8,015 nucleotides of DNA from Clostridiales bacterium (GTDB lineage: Bacteria > Bacillota > Clostridia > Saccharofermentanales > UBA5734). Position numbers and translations under genes: made by a program. The stretch is taken from NCBI GenBank assembly GCA_007135995.1, contig SLHU01000358.1, positions 1 to 8,015 on the forward strand. Reading direction: 5' to 3'. The stretch's first letter is position 1. Each line of letters starts with the position of its first letter. The notes beneath the pieces are model-generated. The model was not told the origin of the DNA. It did not search any database and worked only from the letters and a program-made list of their open reading frames with translations. This document shows, in pieces, positions 1 to 6,218 of this stretch.

Positions 1-584
1 TAGGAGGGCAGCCTGGGTGTAAAGATATCCTTCTCAACAGATAACAGGCAGGGCAGCTGCAGTTTAACTGTCTGAATCAAGTTTTCAAGCGGCAGCAGTG
101 CTGTCAGGTGCGGCTCTGGATCTTCTGATACGATCTTCTGGATGGCTGAGACAGGTCCTATATAAGGAATATCAAGCCAGGCAGCCAGTTCTCCGCCAAT
201 CTGGGCTGTATCACCATCGGTCGTCTGCTTGCCGCAGAGGATCAGGTCGAAGCGCGGCAGCAGGCGAATCGCCTGGCTAAGGGTATAGCTTGTCGCCAGT
301 ACATCCGCTCCGGCAAATGCGCTGTCGCTGAGCAGGCAGGCGTCATCCGCACCCATGCAGATCGCTTCCATCAGCGTATGAGCCGCTTGTGCCGGCCCCA
401 TCGTTAAAACGGTAATCATCCCCCCATGCTGCTGGCGGATCTGAAAAGCCGTCTCCAGCGCGTACAAATCATAGGGGTTCATTTTGCTGTCCGCGCTTTC
501 GCGAATCAGAACACCGGTTTTCGGGTTCACGTCCACCTGTGATGATCCGGGAACCTGTTTGATACAGACAATCTGATGCAGCAT
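1..584 (-). CDS. etfB: electron transfer flavoprotein beta subunit (EtfB/FixA family), 3' end outside window
   Basis: EtfB pairs with EtfA to form a cytosolic flavoprotein that passes electrons between dehydrogenases and a redox partner. The visible 194 residues begin MLHQIVCIKQVPGSSQVDV and carry the family landmarks: KQVP near residues 9-12, MNPYDLYALE at about 35-44, FAGADVLATSYTLS at about 90-103, and the nucleotide-binding signature CGKQTTDGDTAQIGGELA at 117-134. The frame is still open at the window edge, where TPRLPS matches the start of the typical C-terminal tail; full-length members are about 260 residues, so roughly 65 are missing. ATG at 584 is chosen because AGGAG lies 6-7 nt upstream. 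EtfA would be expected next on the minus strand, outside the window. The GKQxxDGDTAQ form is common in anaerobe Etfs, including electron-bifurcating ones, but bifurcation cannot be judged without EtfA and the partner dehydrogenase. Confidence 0.93.
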   Translation of the reverse strand, partial: MLHQIVCIKQVPGSSQVDVNPKTGVLIRESADSKMNPYDLYALETAFQIRQQHGGMITVLTMGPAQAAHTLMEAICMGADDACLLSDSAFAGADVLATSYTLSQAIRLLPRFDLILCGKQTTDGDTAQIGGELAAWLDIPYIGPVSAIQKIVSEDPEPHLTALLPLENLIQTVKLQLPCLLSVEKDIFTPRLPS

Positions 585-609
585 CTATTGACTCCTGTTA
601 TATTTTTGT

Positions 610-642
610 CGGATGATATGATTTGCCGGATGATATGATCTG
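610..642. repeat. 17-bp tandem repeat in the etfB leader
   Basis: CGGATGATATGAT occurs at 610-622 and again at 627-639. The match extends to 16 bp with one mismatch (610-625 against 627-642), giving a 17-bp period. The pair lies about 25 nt upstream of the etfB start codon, inside the predicted leader. It may be a regulatory double site or a simple local duplication. Confidence 0.6.
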
Positions 643-738
643 GAAGGCGTCGGCATCAGCATAAACAACCGGGACATCTAGCATAGTCGGTTAAGCAAAA
701 TATCCGTTTGTTCAGGCTGTCTTTATCTGATGCATAGA

Positions 739-767
739 ATTATAATGATAGTGAGAGCAAAGTTCAA
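739..767 (-). promoter_or_regulatory. putative sigma-A-type promoter of the etfB unit
   Basis: On the minus strand TTGAAC (767-762) is followed by a 17-nt spacer and a perfect TATAAT (744-739). Transcription would start near 732, giving an untranslated leader of about 150 nt before the etfB ATG. The inverted repeat AACCG-aag-CGGTT at 766-778 touches the -35 box and could be an operator. The same AT-rich patch also reads TATAAT on the plus strand (741-746), but no matching -35 box is visible there. Confidence 0.6.
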
Positions 768-778
768 CCGAAGCGGTT
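766..778. promoter_or_regulatory. inverted repeat AACCG-N3-CGGTT, possible operator
   Basis: A perfect 5-bp inverted repeat with a 3-nt centre overlaps the upstream edge of the proposed etfB promoter -35 box. The position would suit a repressor or activator site. It is short and could be chance; no regulator gene is visible in the window. Confidence 0.3.
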
Positions 779-906
779 TTCTGCTGCGTGCCGGTTCACG
801 ATTTCTGCAAGGAGCTGATAATCTGAAAGAAACAGGAATGACAAATACGATCAGGCTGTCCGACTGAAGATACACGAAGAAACCAGCAGAAACAAACGGT
901 TCAGCC

Positions 907-916
907 AAAACGTTTT
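907..916. promoter_or_regulatory. perfect palindrome AAAACGTTTT, possible operator of the ADP-ribosylglycohydrolase gene
   Basis: This 10-bp perfect palindrome with a central CG lies about 40 nt upstream of the chosen start of the plus-strand gene. Central-CG palindromes are typical of LacI/CcpA-family operators, but the flanks do not complete a clear cre site. The rest of the 585-956 gap contains the etfB promoter and repeats described separately and no supportable gene. I see no convincing plus-strand -35/-10 pair close to the gene. Confidence 0.3.
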
Positions 917-943
917 AATACTGTTTTGTGCCTTGAGCATAGC

Positions 944-953
944 GAAAGGAAGG
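944..953 (+). promoter_or_regulatory. ribosome binding site deciding the start at 957/963
   Basis: GAAAGGAAGG precedes two in-frame ATG codons. Counting from AAAGGA gives 6 nt to ATG 957; counting from the final AGG gives 9 nt to ATG 963. Either is acceptable, while the TTG at 933 has no comparable site. Confidence 0.6.
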
Positions 954-956
954 TTT

Positions 957-2444
957 ATGTTAATGAAAATCAATTTTAACACGGATACAATGCGCGACCG
1001 GGTCTACGCCTGCTGGCTGGGCAAAAATATCGGCGGCACCATGGGCACACCTTTTGAAGGAAAGCAGGATATCCTTGATATCAAGGGCTTTACCTCAGAA
1101 CCGGGTAAACCTTTGCCCAATGATGATCTTGATCTGCAGCTGGTCTGGCTCAAGGCATTAAGCGAGGTTGGACCGCAGGCGCTTGACGCCAAAGTGCTGG
1201 GGGAATACTGGCTCAGCTATATAGGTCCGCCCTGGAACGAGTATGGTGTCTGCAAAGCCAATATGCGTCTGGGGATCGTTCCGCCCATGTCCGGCGAGCT
1301 GTTTAACGAAGAGTGGAAGCATTCAAATGGTGCCTGGATTCGAACAGAAGTATGGGCCTGCACCTACCCGGCGCTGCCGGAAAAAGCGATACGCTTTGCC
1401 TTTGAAGATGCCTGTGTCGACCATGGTTTCGGTGAAGGCACATTTGCCGCCATTTTTGTCGCGGCGATGCAGTCAGCGGCTTTTGCTGTTGACGATCTGG
1501 ACAAGCTGATCGAAATAGGCCTTTCTAAAATTCCTGAAGACAGCCGCGTTGCCCGCAGTGTAAAACTGGTCCTCGATTGCTATGACAAGGGGATGAACTG
1601 GCAAGACACGCGCAATAAAGTTGTTGAGGACAGCTCAGATTTGGGCTGGTTCCAGGCACCTGCTAATGTGGCTTTTGTTATCCTTGGCCTGAAATACGGT
1701 GAATGTGATTTTAAAAAATCGATGATCCTGGCGATAAACTGCGGTGATGACACGGACTGCACGGGCGCTACACTTGGCGCGCTGCTGGGCATCATGTATG
1801 GTACAAAGGCGATTCCCCAAGACTGGCAGGCCTATATCGGCGATGATATCATCACGATTTCGATTATTACCGGAAATGCCCGCTTCCCCAAAAGCTGCAG
1901 CGAGCTGACCGATGATATTATGGACATGCTGCCTGTAACAACCTATGCCGGATTCGGCAGGCCATCGGAGCTGTCCGCGGCGAGCGGTAAGCTGGCAAGG
2001 GTGACTGTATCAGAGCAGCCGGATCTGATTGAAGATTTTAACCCTGACAGTTTCCTTGGCCGCGGATTTGTTGATAGTATCAAGTGTCGTGCACAATACT
2101 CCTTCACCGAAGAAAACGAATATGTGACTGCCCTGATCGAGTTCGATAAAGCACCCATCATCGCTGCCGGCGGCGCAATCAATGTCAAGATTACGCTGAC
2201 CAATCGCAGATGCATTGATTACAAGAGCTTTCTTTGCGAATGGATTTTGCCGGAAGGCTTTGCCGCAACCGGAAACGCTGTTTCAAGAGTCAACTGGCGC
2301 GGTAAAGACAAAGAAAATCATGATCAGTCTTTGTTCACAATCACCGCACCAGAGCAGATGATGCCGGTTAATAACCTGATACTCAGGATATCCAGTCCCG
2401 GCCGCTCAAAGCCCCTTCTGGTACCCATTGTCCTGCTTAGCTAA
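957..2444 (+). CDS. ADP-ribosylglycohydrolase (DraG/ARH) family protein with C-terminal beta-rich domain
   Basis: Members of this family are all-alpha, two-metal (Mg) hydrolases that cleave ADP-ribose or related N-/O-glycosidic bonds. In this 495-residue protein the entry motif RDRVYACWLGKNIGGTMGTP (13-32) is followed by the metal-binding NDDLD (55-59). Next come EVWACTYPALPEKA and DACVDHGFGEGTFAA, and the second metal motif GDDTDCTGA (263-271). All expected acidic residues are present, so it should be active. About 340-495 form an added domain rich in beta-strand patterns (VTALIEFDKAP, INVKITLTNRR) whose role I do not recognise. The frame opens upstream with TTG at 933, but GAAAGGAAGG at 944-953 points to ATG 957 or ATG 963; 957 is used here and 963 is about as likely. 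No signal peptide is seen, so it is probably cytosolic. The real substrate is unknown. Confidence 0.88.
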   Translation: MLMKINFNTDTMRDRVYACWLGKNIGGTMGTPFEGKQDILDIKGFTSEPGKPLPNDDLDLQLVWLKALSEVGPQALDAKVLGEYWLSYIGPPWNEYGVCKANMRLGIVPPMSGELFNEEWKHSNGAWIRTEVWACTYPALPEKAIRFAFEDACVDHGFGEGTFAAIFVAAMQSAAFAVDDLDKLIEIGLSKIPEDSRVARSVKLVLDCYDKGMNWQDTRNKVVEDSSDLGWFQAPANVAFVILGLKYGECDFKKSMILAINCGDDTDCTGATLGALLGIMYGTKAIPQDWQAYIGDDIITISIITGNARFPKSCSELTDDIMDMLPVTTYAGFGRPSELSAASGKLARVTVSEQPDLIEDFNPDSFLGRGFVDSIKCRAQYSFTEENEYVTALIEFDKAPIIAAGGAINVKITLTNRRCIDYKSFLCEWILPEGFAATGNAVSRVNWRGKDKENHDQSLFTITAPEQMMPVNNLILRISSPGRSKPLLVPIVLLS

Positions 2445-2458
2445 GTATGCAGCTAAGC
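2435..2458. other. hairpin over the stop codon of the ADP-ribosylglycohydrolase gene
   Basis: GCTTAGC (2435-2441) and GCTAAGC (2452-2458) can pair over a 10-nt loop that contains the TAA stop at 2442-2444. The left arm also lies within the perfect palindrome CTTAGCTAAG (2436-2445). There is no following T-run on either strand, so it is not a standard intrinsic terminator, though it sits where convergent transcription must end. Confidence 0.4.
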
Positions 2459-2557
2459 GTTATGCCGTCAGCGAAGCATTCTGCTAGGCATTATGCCGTC
2501 AGCGAAGCATTCAGTTAAGCATTATGCCGTCAGCGAAGCATTCAGCTAGGCATTATG
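2457..2557. repeat. 31-bp tandem repeat, three full copies plus an 8-bp partial copy
   Basis: Full units lie at 2457-2487, 2488-2518 and 2519-2549, with a partial unit GCATTATG at 2550-2557. Each unit begins GCRTTATGCCGTCAGCGAAG and ends in a variable YWGYTAR-like tail (CTGCTAG, CAGTTAA, CAGCTAG), so the copies differ at only a few positions. The period is not a multiple of three, and neither strand keeps an open frame through it. The array fills the gap between two convergent genes and contains the TAG stop (2546-2548) and last codons of the persulfide dioxygenase gene. There are no spacers, so it is not a CRISPR array. Confidence 0.9.
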
Positions 2558-3964
2558 AAATCTGGATCCGTGAGGATTAACACAGACACGGCACTGCGCC
2601 GCGTGGCCGGCCGCGCTGTAGCCGGTCATACCACCCGCCAGGTTGATGATGTTTTTAAACCCCTTTTGCTTCAGAATGCTGGTTCCCAGGCTGGACCGGT
2701 TCCCTGAGCTGCAGGCAAGCACTGTTTTTTTCTTCGGATCAAGCTCATTAAACCGGGTTCGGAGATCAGCCACCGGAATATTGATCGCGCCTTCAATATG
2801 GCTGTCCTTAAACTCTCCCGGCGCTCGTACATCCAGCATGATAAATTGATCATGCCCGACGACCCTGTCATGAAGGTCTTCTGCCGAAATCTGCTGCACC
2901 GATGAAGACCTTAGTCCGGAGATTGCCCATGCCGTCATGCTGCCATCCAGATACCCCACGATGTGATCAACGCCTGTGCGCCTTGCCCAGACCACGGCTT
3001 CCTGTGCCTTGCTGAAACTATCTGCCACCAGCAGGATTTTTTTATCTGTCGGGATGACCCAGCCGGCAAAGGTTGGGAAATTGCCATTCAAATCCAGATG
3101 CCACGAACCTGGGATATGCTGGCTTCCGTAAGCCAGGTAGCTTCTTGTATCAAGCACCACGAAGGCATCTTCCTGTATTTTCCGGGAAAAATCCGTTGGG
3201 GACAGCTCCTCCAGTTTGGGCAGTTCCTTCAATTTGGCAGGTCCTTTTCTGTTAATATCACTACAGCGGCTGAAGTGGTCCGGTGCCTCAGGCATATTTT
3301 CCGTTAAGGACTTGGCAAACGATTGCTTATCTTCGATCTGAAGCACTTGGTTAAAATAACGTTCGTAACCGATCGTGCTGCGCCATTTGGCACCCATATC
3401 ACGGCCGCAAAGGGATCCGGCTCCATGCGTTGGATAAACTTCACAATAATCCGGCAGTGTCATCAGCTTGTCATGGAGGCTGTGATACAGTTTGCCTGCC
3501 AGCTCCTGTGCTCTGTTCGGAAAAAGATCCGGCCGCCCGACATCACCGACAAATAATGTATCACCAGTGAAGACACCTACCGGACTTTCAGACCGGGCTT
3601 TGTCGACCACCACAAAACAAAGATGCTCCGGTGTATGACCCGGTGTTTCCAGTACCTGAAGCTCCATATCTTCCAGCTGTATGGTATCTCCTTCAGACAA
3701 CGGAATATGATCAAACGTGCAGTTTGCAGATTTCGCCACATAGATGTCAGCACCGGTCATTTCCGCCAGGTCCATATGACCGGAAATAAAATCAGCGTGA
3801 AGATGGGTTTGAATGATGTGGGTTATTGTGACGCCCTGCGCCCGCGCCCCCTCAATGTAATGACTCACATCACGCTGCGGATCAATGACCGCGCAAGATT
3901 TCTGGCCGCACAAAAGATAAGAGCTGTGAGCGATTTTTTCAGTAAAATAATGTTTTAAAAGCAT
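2546..3964 (-). CDS. persulfide dioxygenase-rhodanese fusion (MBL-fold, CstB-like)
   Basis: Enzymes of this type oxidise low-molecular-weight persulfides with O2 and use a rhodanese domain to form thiosulfate; they detoxify sulfide in the cytosol. The 472 residues hold an N-terminal metallo-beta-lactamase domain (1-240) with THLHADFISGH (53-63), TPGHTPEH (107-114), TGDTLFVGDVGRPDLF (133-148) and PTHGAGSLCG (178-187), supplying the His/His/Asp iron site of the ETHE1 group. A first rhodanese domain (about 254-355) lacks the catalytic Cys: its loop reads LLVADSFSKA. A second one (about 358-455) has CSSGNRS with Cys418. A short tail carries CRVC (458-461). Start at 3964 fits AAAGGA 9 nt upstream. 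It follows the permease gene by 44 nt and is surely co-transcribed. The gene stops inside the 31-bp repeat array. Glyoxalase II or a plain MBL hydrolase is less likely because of the rhodanese fusion. Confidence 0.92.
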   Translation of the reverse strand: MLLKHYFTEKIAHSSYLLCGQKSCAVIDPQRDVSHYIEGARAQGVTITHIIQTHLHADFISGHMDLAEMTGADIYVAKSANCTFDHIPLSEGDTIQLEDMELQVLETPGHTPEHLCFVVVDKARSESPVGVFTGDTLFVGDVGRPDLFPNRAQELAGKLYHSLHDKLMTLPDYCEVYPTHGAGSLCGRDMGAKWRSTIGYERYFNQVLQIEDKQSFAKSLTENMPEAPDHFSRCSDINRKGPAKLKELPKLEELSPTDFSRKIQEDAFVVLDTRSYLAYGSQHIPGSWHLDLNGNFPTFAGWVIPTDKKILLVADSFSKAQEAVVWARRTGVDHIVGYLDGSMTAWAISGLRSSSVQQISAEDLHDRVVGHDQFIMLDVRAPGEFKDSHIEGAINIPVADLRTRFNELDPKKKTVLACSSGNRSSLGTSILKQKGFKNIINLAGGMTGYSAAGHAAQCRVCVNPHGSRFHNA

Positions 3965-4008
3965 TTTGTGTTATCCTTTCTATGTTCAAGGGTTTAGTTA
4001 ATGATACG

Positions 4009-5799
4009 TTAGATGAAAAACAAATAAAACGTTACAATTACAACAATCAGGTAAATAAGCGTCATGCCTCCTCCCGCTTTCAAAAAGTCTGCGTTGCGAT
4101 AGCCGCCCGGAGAAAGCAGTAATGCGTTCACCTGGTGCGTTGGCAGCATAAATGAATTTGAAGCGCAAACTGCTGCCAGAAGCGCAACAGGCCTGGGATC
4201 TAATCCTGCGATAAACGCCATATTGGTGACCAGCGGTACCAGCACCACCACAGCACCCACGTTGGACATAAAAAGTGAAAAAAAGCTGGCGATCAGCGCT
4301 ACAGCGATCAACAACAGAATAGGCGGCCCTCCCTGGATGGTACTCATAATATGATCTGCCAGCCATTCTGCCGCACCTGTTTTTTGCATGGCAGCACCCA
4401 GAGGAATCAGTGCCGCCAAAAGGAAAATCACTTTCCAGTCAACCGACTGATAGGCTTCGGCTATTTTCAATACCCTCAGCAAGATCATAAACACCGCGCC
4501 GGTTAAAAAGGCCATGGAAACCGGTGCCCCTATCAGTGTAAAAATAACAGCCGCCGCCAGACACGCTGCCGCAATCCAGGTTTTACCCGGCAGCTTAGTA
4601 CTTTTCTCGAAGGGCGTAATCACCAGAAAATCTTCGCTGTCATGCAGCTCCGCTATGTGGTCCCACAAACCATGAAGCACCAGCGTATCTCCCTGACGAA
4701 TCCTGTAATCCGAGAAATCTTCTTCTATCCGCTTTCCCTGACTGAACAGCATCAAAGGTTCTACCGCGTATCTTTTTCGAAGCGCAAATTCCCGAAGCGT
4801 CTTGCCGGCAATCTGCGATCTGGGCGGAATCACTGCTTCCACGAATCCGGAAGACTCTGTGTCTCCCAAGGAGGGAAAAAGGGTTTTTACTGTTGCTTTC
4901 TTTAGTCCATGCTTCCTGGCAAAACTTTCAACAGTCTCTTTTTGCCCCTGAATGGCCAGATACTGGCCGGCATAAAGCTTAGTGCCTCGCCACGGCGCAT
5001 ACATTGTCCCTTCATTCCCATGAATACCCAGCAGATGCAGGCGGTGCTCTTGCCAGATGCCTGATGTTTCAACCGTTTTGCCATGGAGCGATGAATGTCC
5101 GGGTATTTGATAGTACTCAATGATTCGATGCAAATCCAGATGATTCATCAGTTTTTCCTGATATGACTGCTGTTCAAGCTGGTTTTTTCTTTTAGGAAGA
5201 ATTGTGTCTCCCATCGTACGAAAATAGAGTATGCCCGCGATCATGAGAGCAGCACCCACTGGAAAAACCGCCAGCAGTCCATAGCTTTCCATACCTTCAC
5301 CAATGAGCAGATCATTTAGAATAATCAGCGGTGCTGATCCCACCATTGTCAGGTTTGCGCCCAGAATGGCGCCAAAGCCCATGGGAATCATCAAAGCAGA
5401 TGCAGGTATCTTCTGTTTTCGTGAAATCCGCAGGACCACCGGCAGGAAAATAGCGGCCACGCCAACCGTAATCATGATGCCAGACAAAATACCAGCAATC
5501 AGCGAAATAGAAATAACGATCTTTTTCTCTTCGGCACCAACAATTTCCACGATCCGCTGTGACAACCGGTCAATGACACCTGTTTTGGATAACCCATGGC
5601 TCATCATCATAACGGCAATCATGGCAATCACCGCGTTGCTGGAAAACCCGGAAAAGGTTTCCTGTGCTGTTAATATGCCCGTCCAGCCCAGGGTCAGCAT
5701 CACTAATATGGCGATCAGATCAATTCTGATAATATCCAGAACCAACATGATCATAGTGAACAGCAGAAGCCCAAATACGATCGCCATTGAAGCATCCAT
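4009..5799 (-). CDS. SLC13/DASS-family anion permease with two TrkA-C (RCK_C) domains
   Basis: This 596-residue inner-membrane protein has two blocks of hydrophobic helices (about 5-195 and 405-596) around a cytosolic insert (about 200-400). Family motifs are FSGFSSNAVIAMIAVMMMS (49-67), GANLTMVGSAPLIILNDLL (147-165), FMSNVGAVVVLVP (510-522) and SNSFMLPTHQVNAL (547-560), which resemble the twin hairpin substrate sites of SLC13 carriers. The insert holds two RCK_C-like modules, near 235-290 and 320-380 (EAVIPPRSQIAGKTLREF, then GDTLVLHG), as in the sulfate/thiosulfate-linked branch of the family. The substrate is not fixed by sequence: sulfate, sulfite, thiosulfate or a dicarboxylate are possible. 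Sitting 44 nt upstream of a persulfide dioxygenase favours a sulfur oxyanion. Start 5799 is supported by AGAGG 6 nt upstream; an internal Met at residue 5 has no better site. Confidence 0.88.
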   Translation of the reverse strand: MDASMAIVFGLLLFTMIMLVLDIIRIDLIAILVMLTLGWTGILTAQETFSGFSSNAVIAMIAVMMMSHGLSKTGVIDRLSQRIVEIVGAEEKKIVISISLIAGILSGIMITVGVAAIFLPVVLRISRKQKIPASALMIPMGFGAILGANLTMVGSAPLIILNDLLIGEGMESYGLLAVFPVGAALMIAGILYFRTMGDTILPKRKNQLEQQSYQEKLMNHLDLHRIIEYYQIPGHSSLHGKTVETSGIWQEHRLHLLGIHGNEGTMYAPWRGTKLYAGQYLAIQGQKETVESFARKHGLKKATVKTLFPSLGDTESSGFVEAVIPPRSQIAGKTLREFALRKRYAVEPLMLFSQGKRIEEDFSDYRIRQGDTLVLHGLWDHIAELHDSEDFLVITPFEKSTKLPGKTWIAAACLAAAVIFTLIGAPVSMAFLTGAVFMILLRVLKIAEAYQSVDWKVIFLLAALIPLGAAMQKTGAAEWLADHIMSTIQGGPPILLLIAVALIASFFSLFMSNVGAVVVLVPLVTNMAFIAGLDPRPVALLAAVCASNSFMLPTHQVNALLLSPGGYRNADFLKAGGGMTLIYLIVVIVTFYLFFI

Positions 5800-5859
5800 G
5801 AAAAGCCTCTTTCTGTCTGATTACGTTTCTTGAAGATCTCATGTCTTTTCCTGCTTACT

Positions 5860-5889
5860 ATTATAACAAATATCCGGTACATCTGGCAT
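5860..5889 (-). promoter_or_regulatory. extended -10 promoter of the permease-persulfide dioxygenase operon
   Basis: On the minus strand TGT directly precedes a perfect TATAAT (5865-5860), giving the extended -10 form TGNTATAAT. ATGCCA (5889-5884) lies 18 nt upstream as a weak -35 box with four of six consensus bases. The leader to the ATG at 5799 would be about 55 nt. Confidence 0.6.
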
Positions 5890-6033
5890 TATGGCTGACT
5901 TCTGGTGATCATGCTTAGTGTTTACCCTTGTACAGACTTCAGTGCGGGGTCACTTGTCATACTGATTATGTCTGCTGATTTTGCTTAAAATCGGTTTGCG
6001 TTTAAATATGCTCTTGATAAATGCGGATCCGGG

Positions 6034-6062
6034 TTGAACTGATATTCACTTACCGGTAAACT
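6034..6062 (+). promoter_or_regulatory. candidate promoter of the GH29 unit overlapped by a palindrome
   Basis: TTGAAC (6034-6039) and TAAACT (6057-6062) are separated by 17 nt, each matching four of six consensus bases. The perfect palindrome TTACCGGTAA (6050-6059) overlaps the -10 box and has the central CG typical of LacI-family operators. This would place a repressor on the promoter, which fits a sugar-utilisation gene. The remainder of the 5800-6218 gap shows the divergent permease promoter and no supportable gene. Confidence 0.4.
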
Positions 6063-6165
6063 ACTAGATAACAGACACATCTAATTGACGCAGGCTGCTT
6101 CATGAAGGCTGTAAGTTTTCTGGCAATGAGAGTTAATAACTGAATTAGAAGCGAATGCACATGCG

Positions 6166-6175
6166 TCTGATCAGA
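6166..6175. promoter_or_regulatory. perfect palindrome TCTGATCAGA in the GH29 leader
   Basis: This 10-bp perfect palindrome lies about 30 nt upstream of the GH29 ribosome binding site. It is partly bracketed by the direct repeat GAATTAGA at 6142-6149 and 6174-6181 (32-bp spacing, about three helical turns). It could be a second regulator site, but short palindromes of this kind also arise by chance. Confidence 0.25.
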
Positions 6176-6204
6176 ATTAGACAAAATCAACTGAATAATG
6201 ATGA

Positions 6205-6212
6205 AGAGGTGG
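6205..6212 (+). promoter_or_regulatory. ribosome binding site fixing the GH29 start
   Basis: AGAGGTGG ends 6 nt before ATG 6219. The earlier in-frame ATGs at 6198 and 6201 lie upstream of this site and have no SD-like sequence of their own, so 6219 is preferred. Confidence 0.75.
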
Positions 6213-6218
6213 AAGATC

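Noticed and set aside
723..908. Minus-strand open frame in the gap upstream of the ADP-ribosylglycohydrolase gene
   Set aside because: It overlaps the etfB promoter region, has no convincing start signal and no recognisable protein features.
2457..2557. CRISPR array
   Set aside because: The 31-bp units abut directly with no unique spacers, and no cas genes are present.
3770..3810. Loss of the metal site in the MBL domain because HxHxD is followed by Phe rather than His
   Set aside because: The persulfide dioxygenase group needs only His/His/Asp for its iron, and HxHADF is a common form in MBL-rhodanese fusions; the other ligands are intact.
5303..5833. Plus-strand open frame of 176 codons opposite the permease gene
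   Set aside because: It is antisense to a clearly recognisable membrane protein, has no ribosome binding site, and its translation resembles no family.
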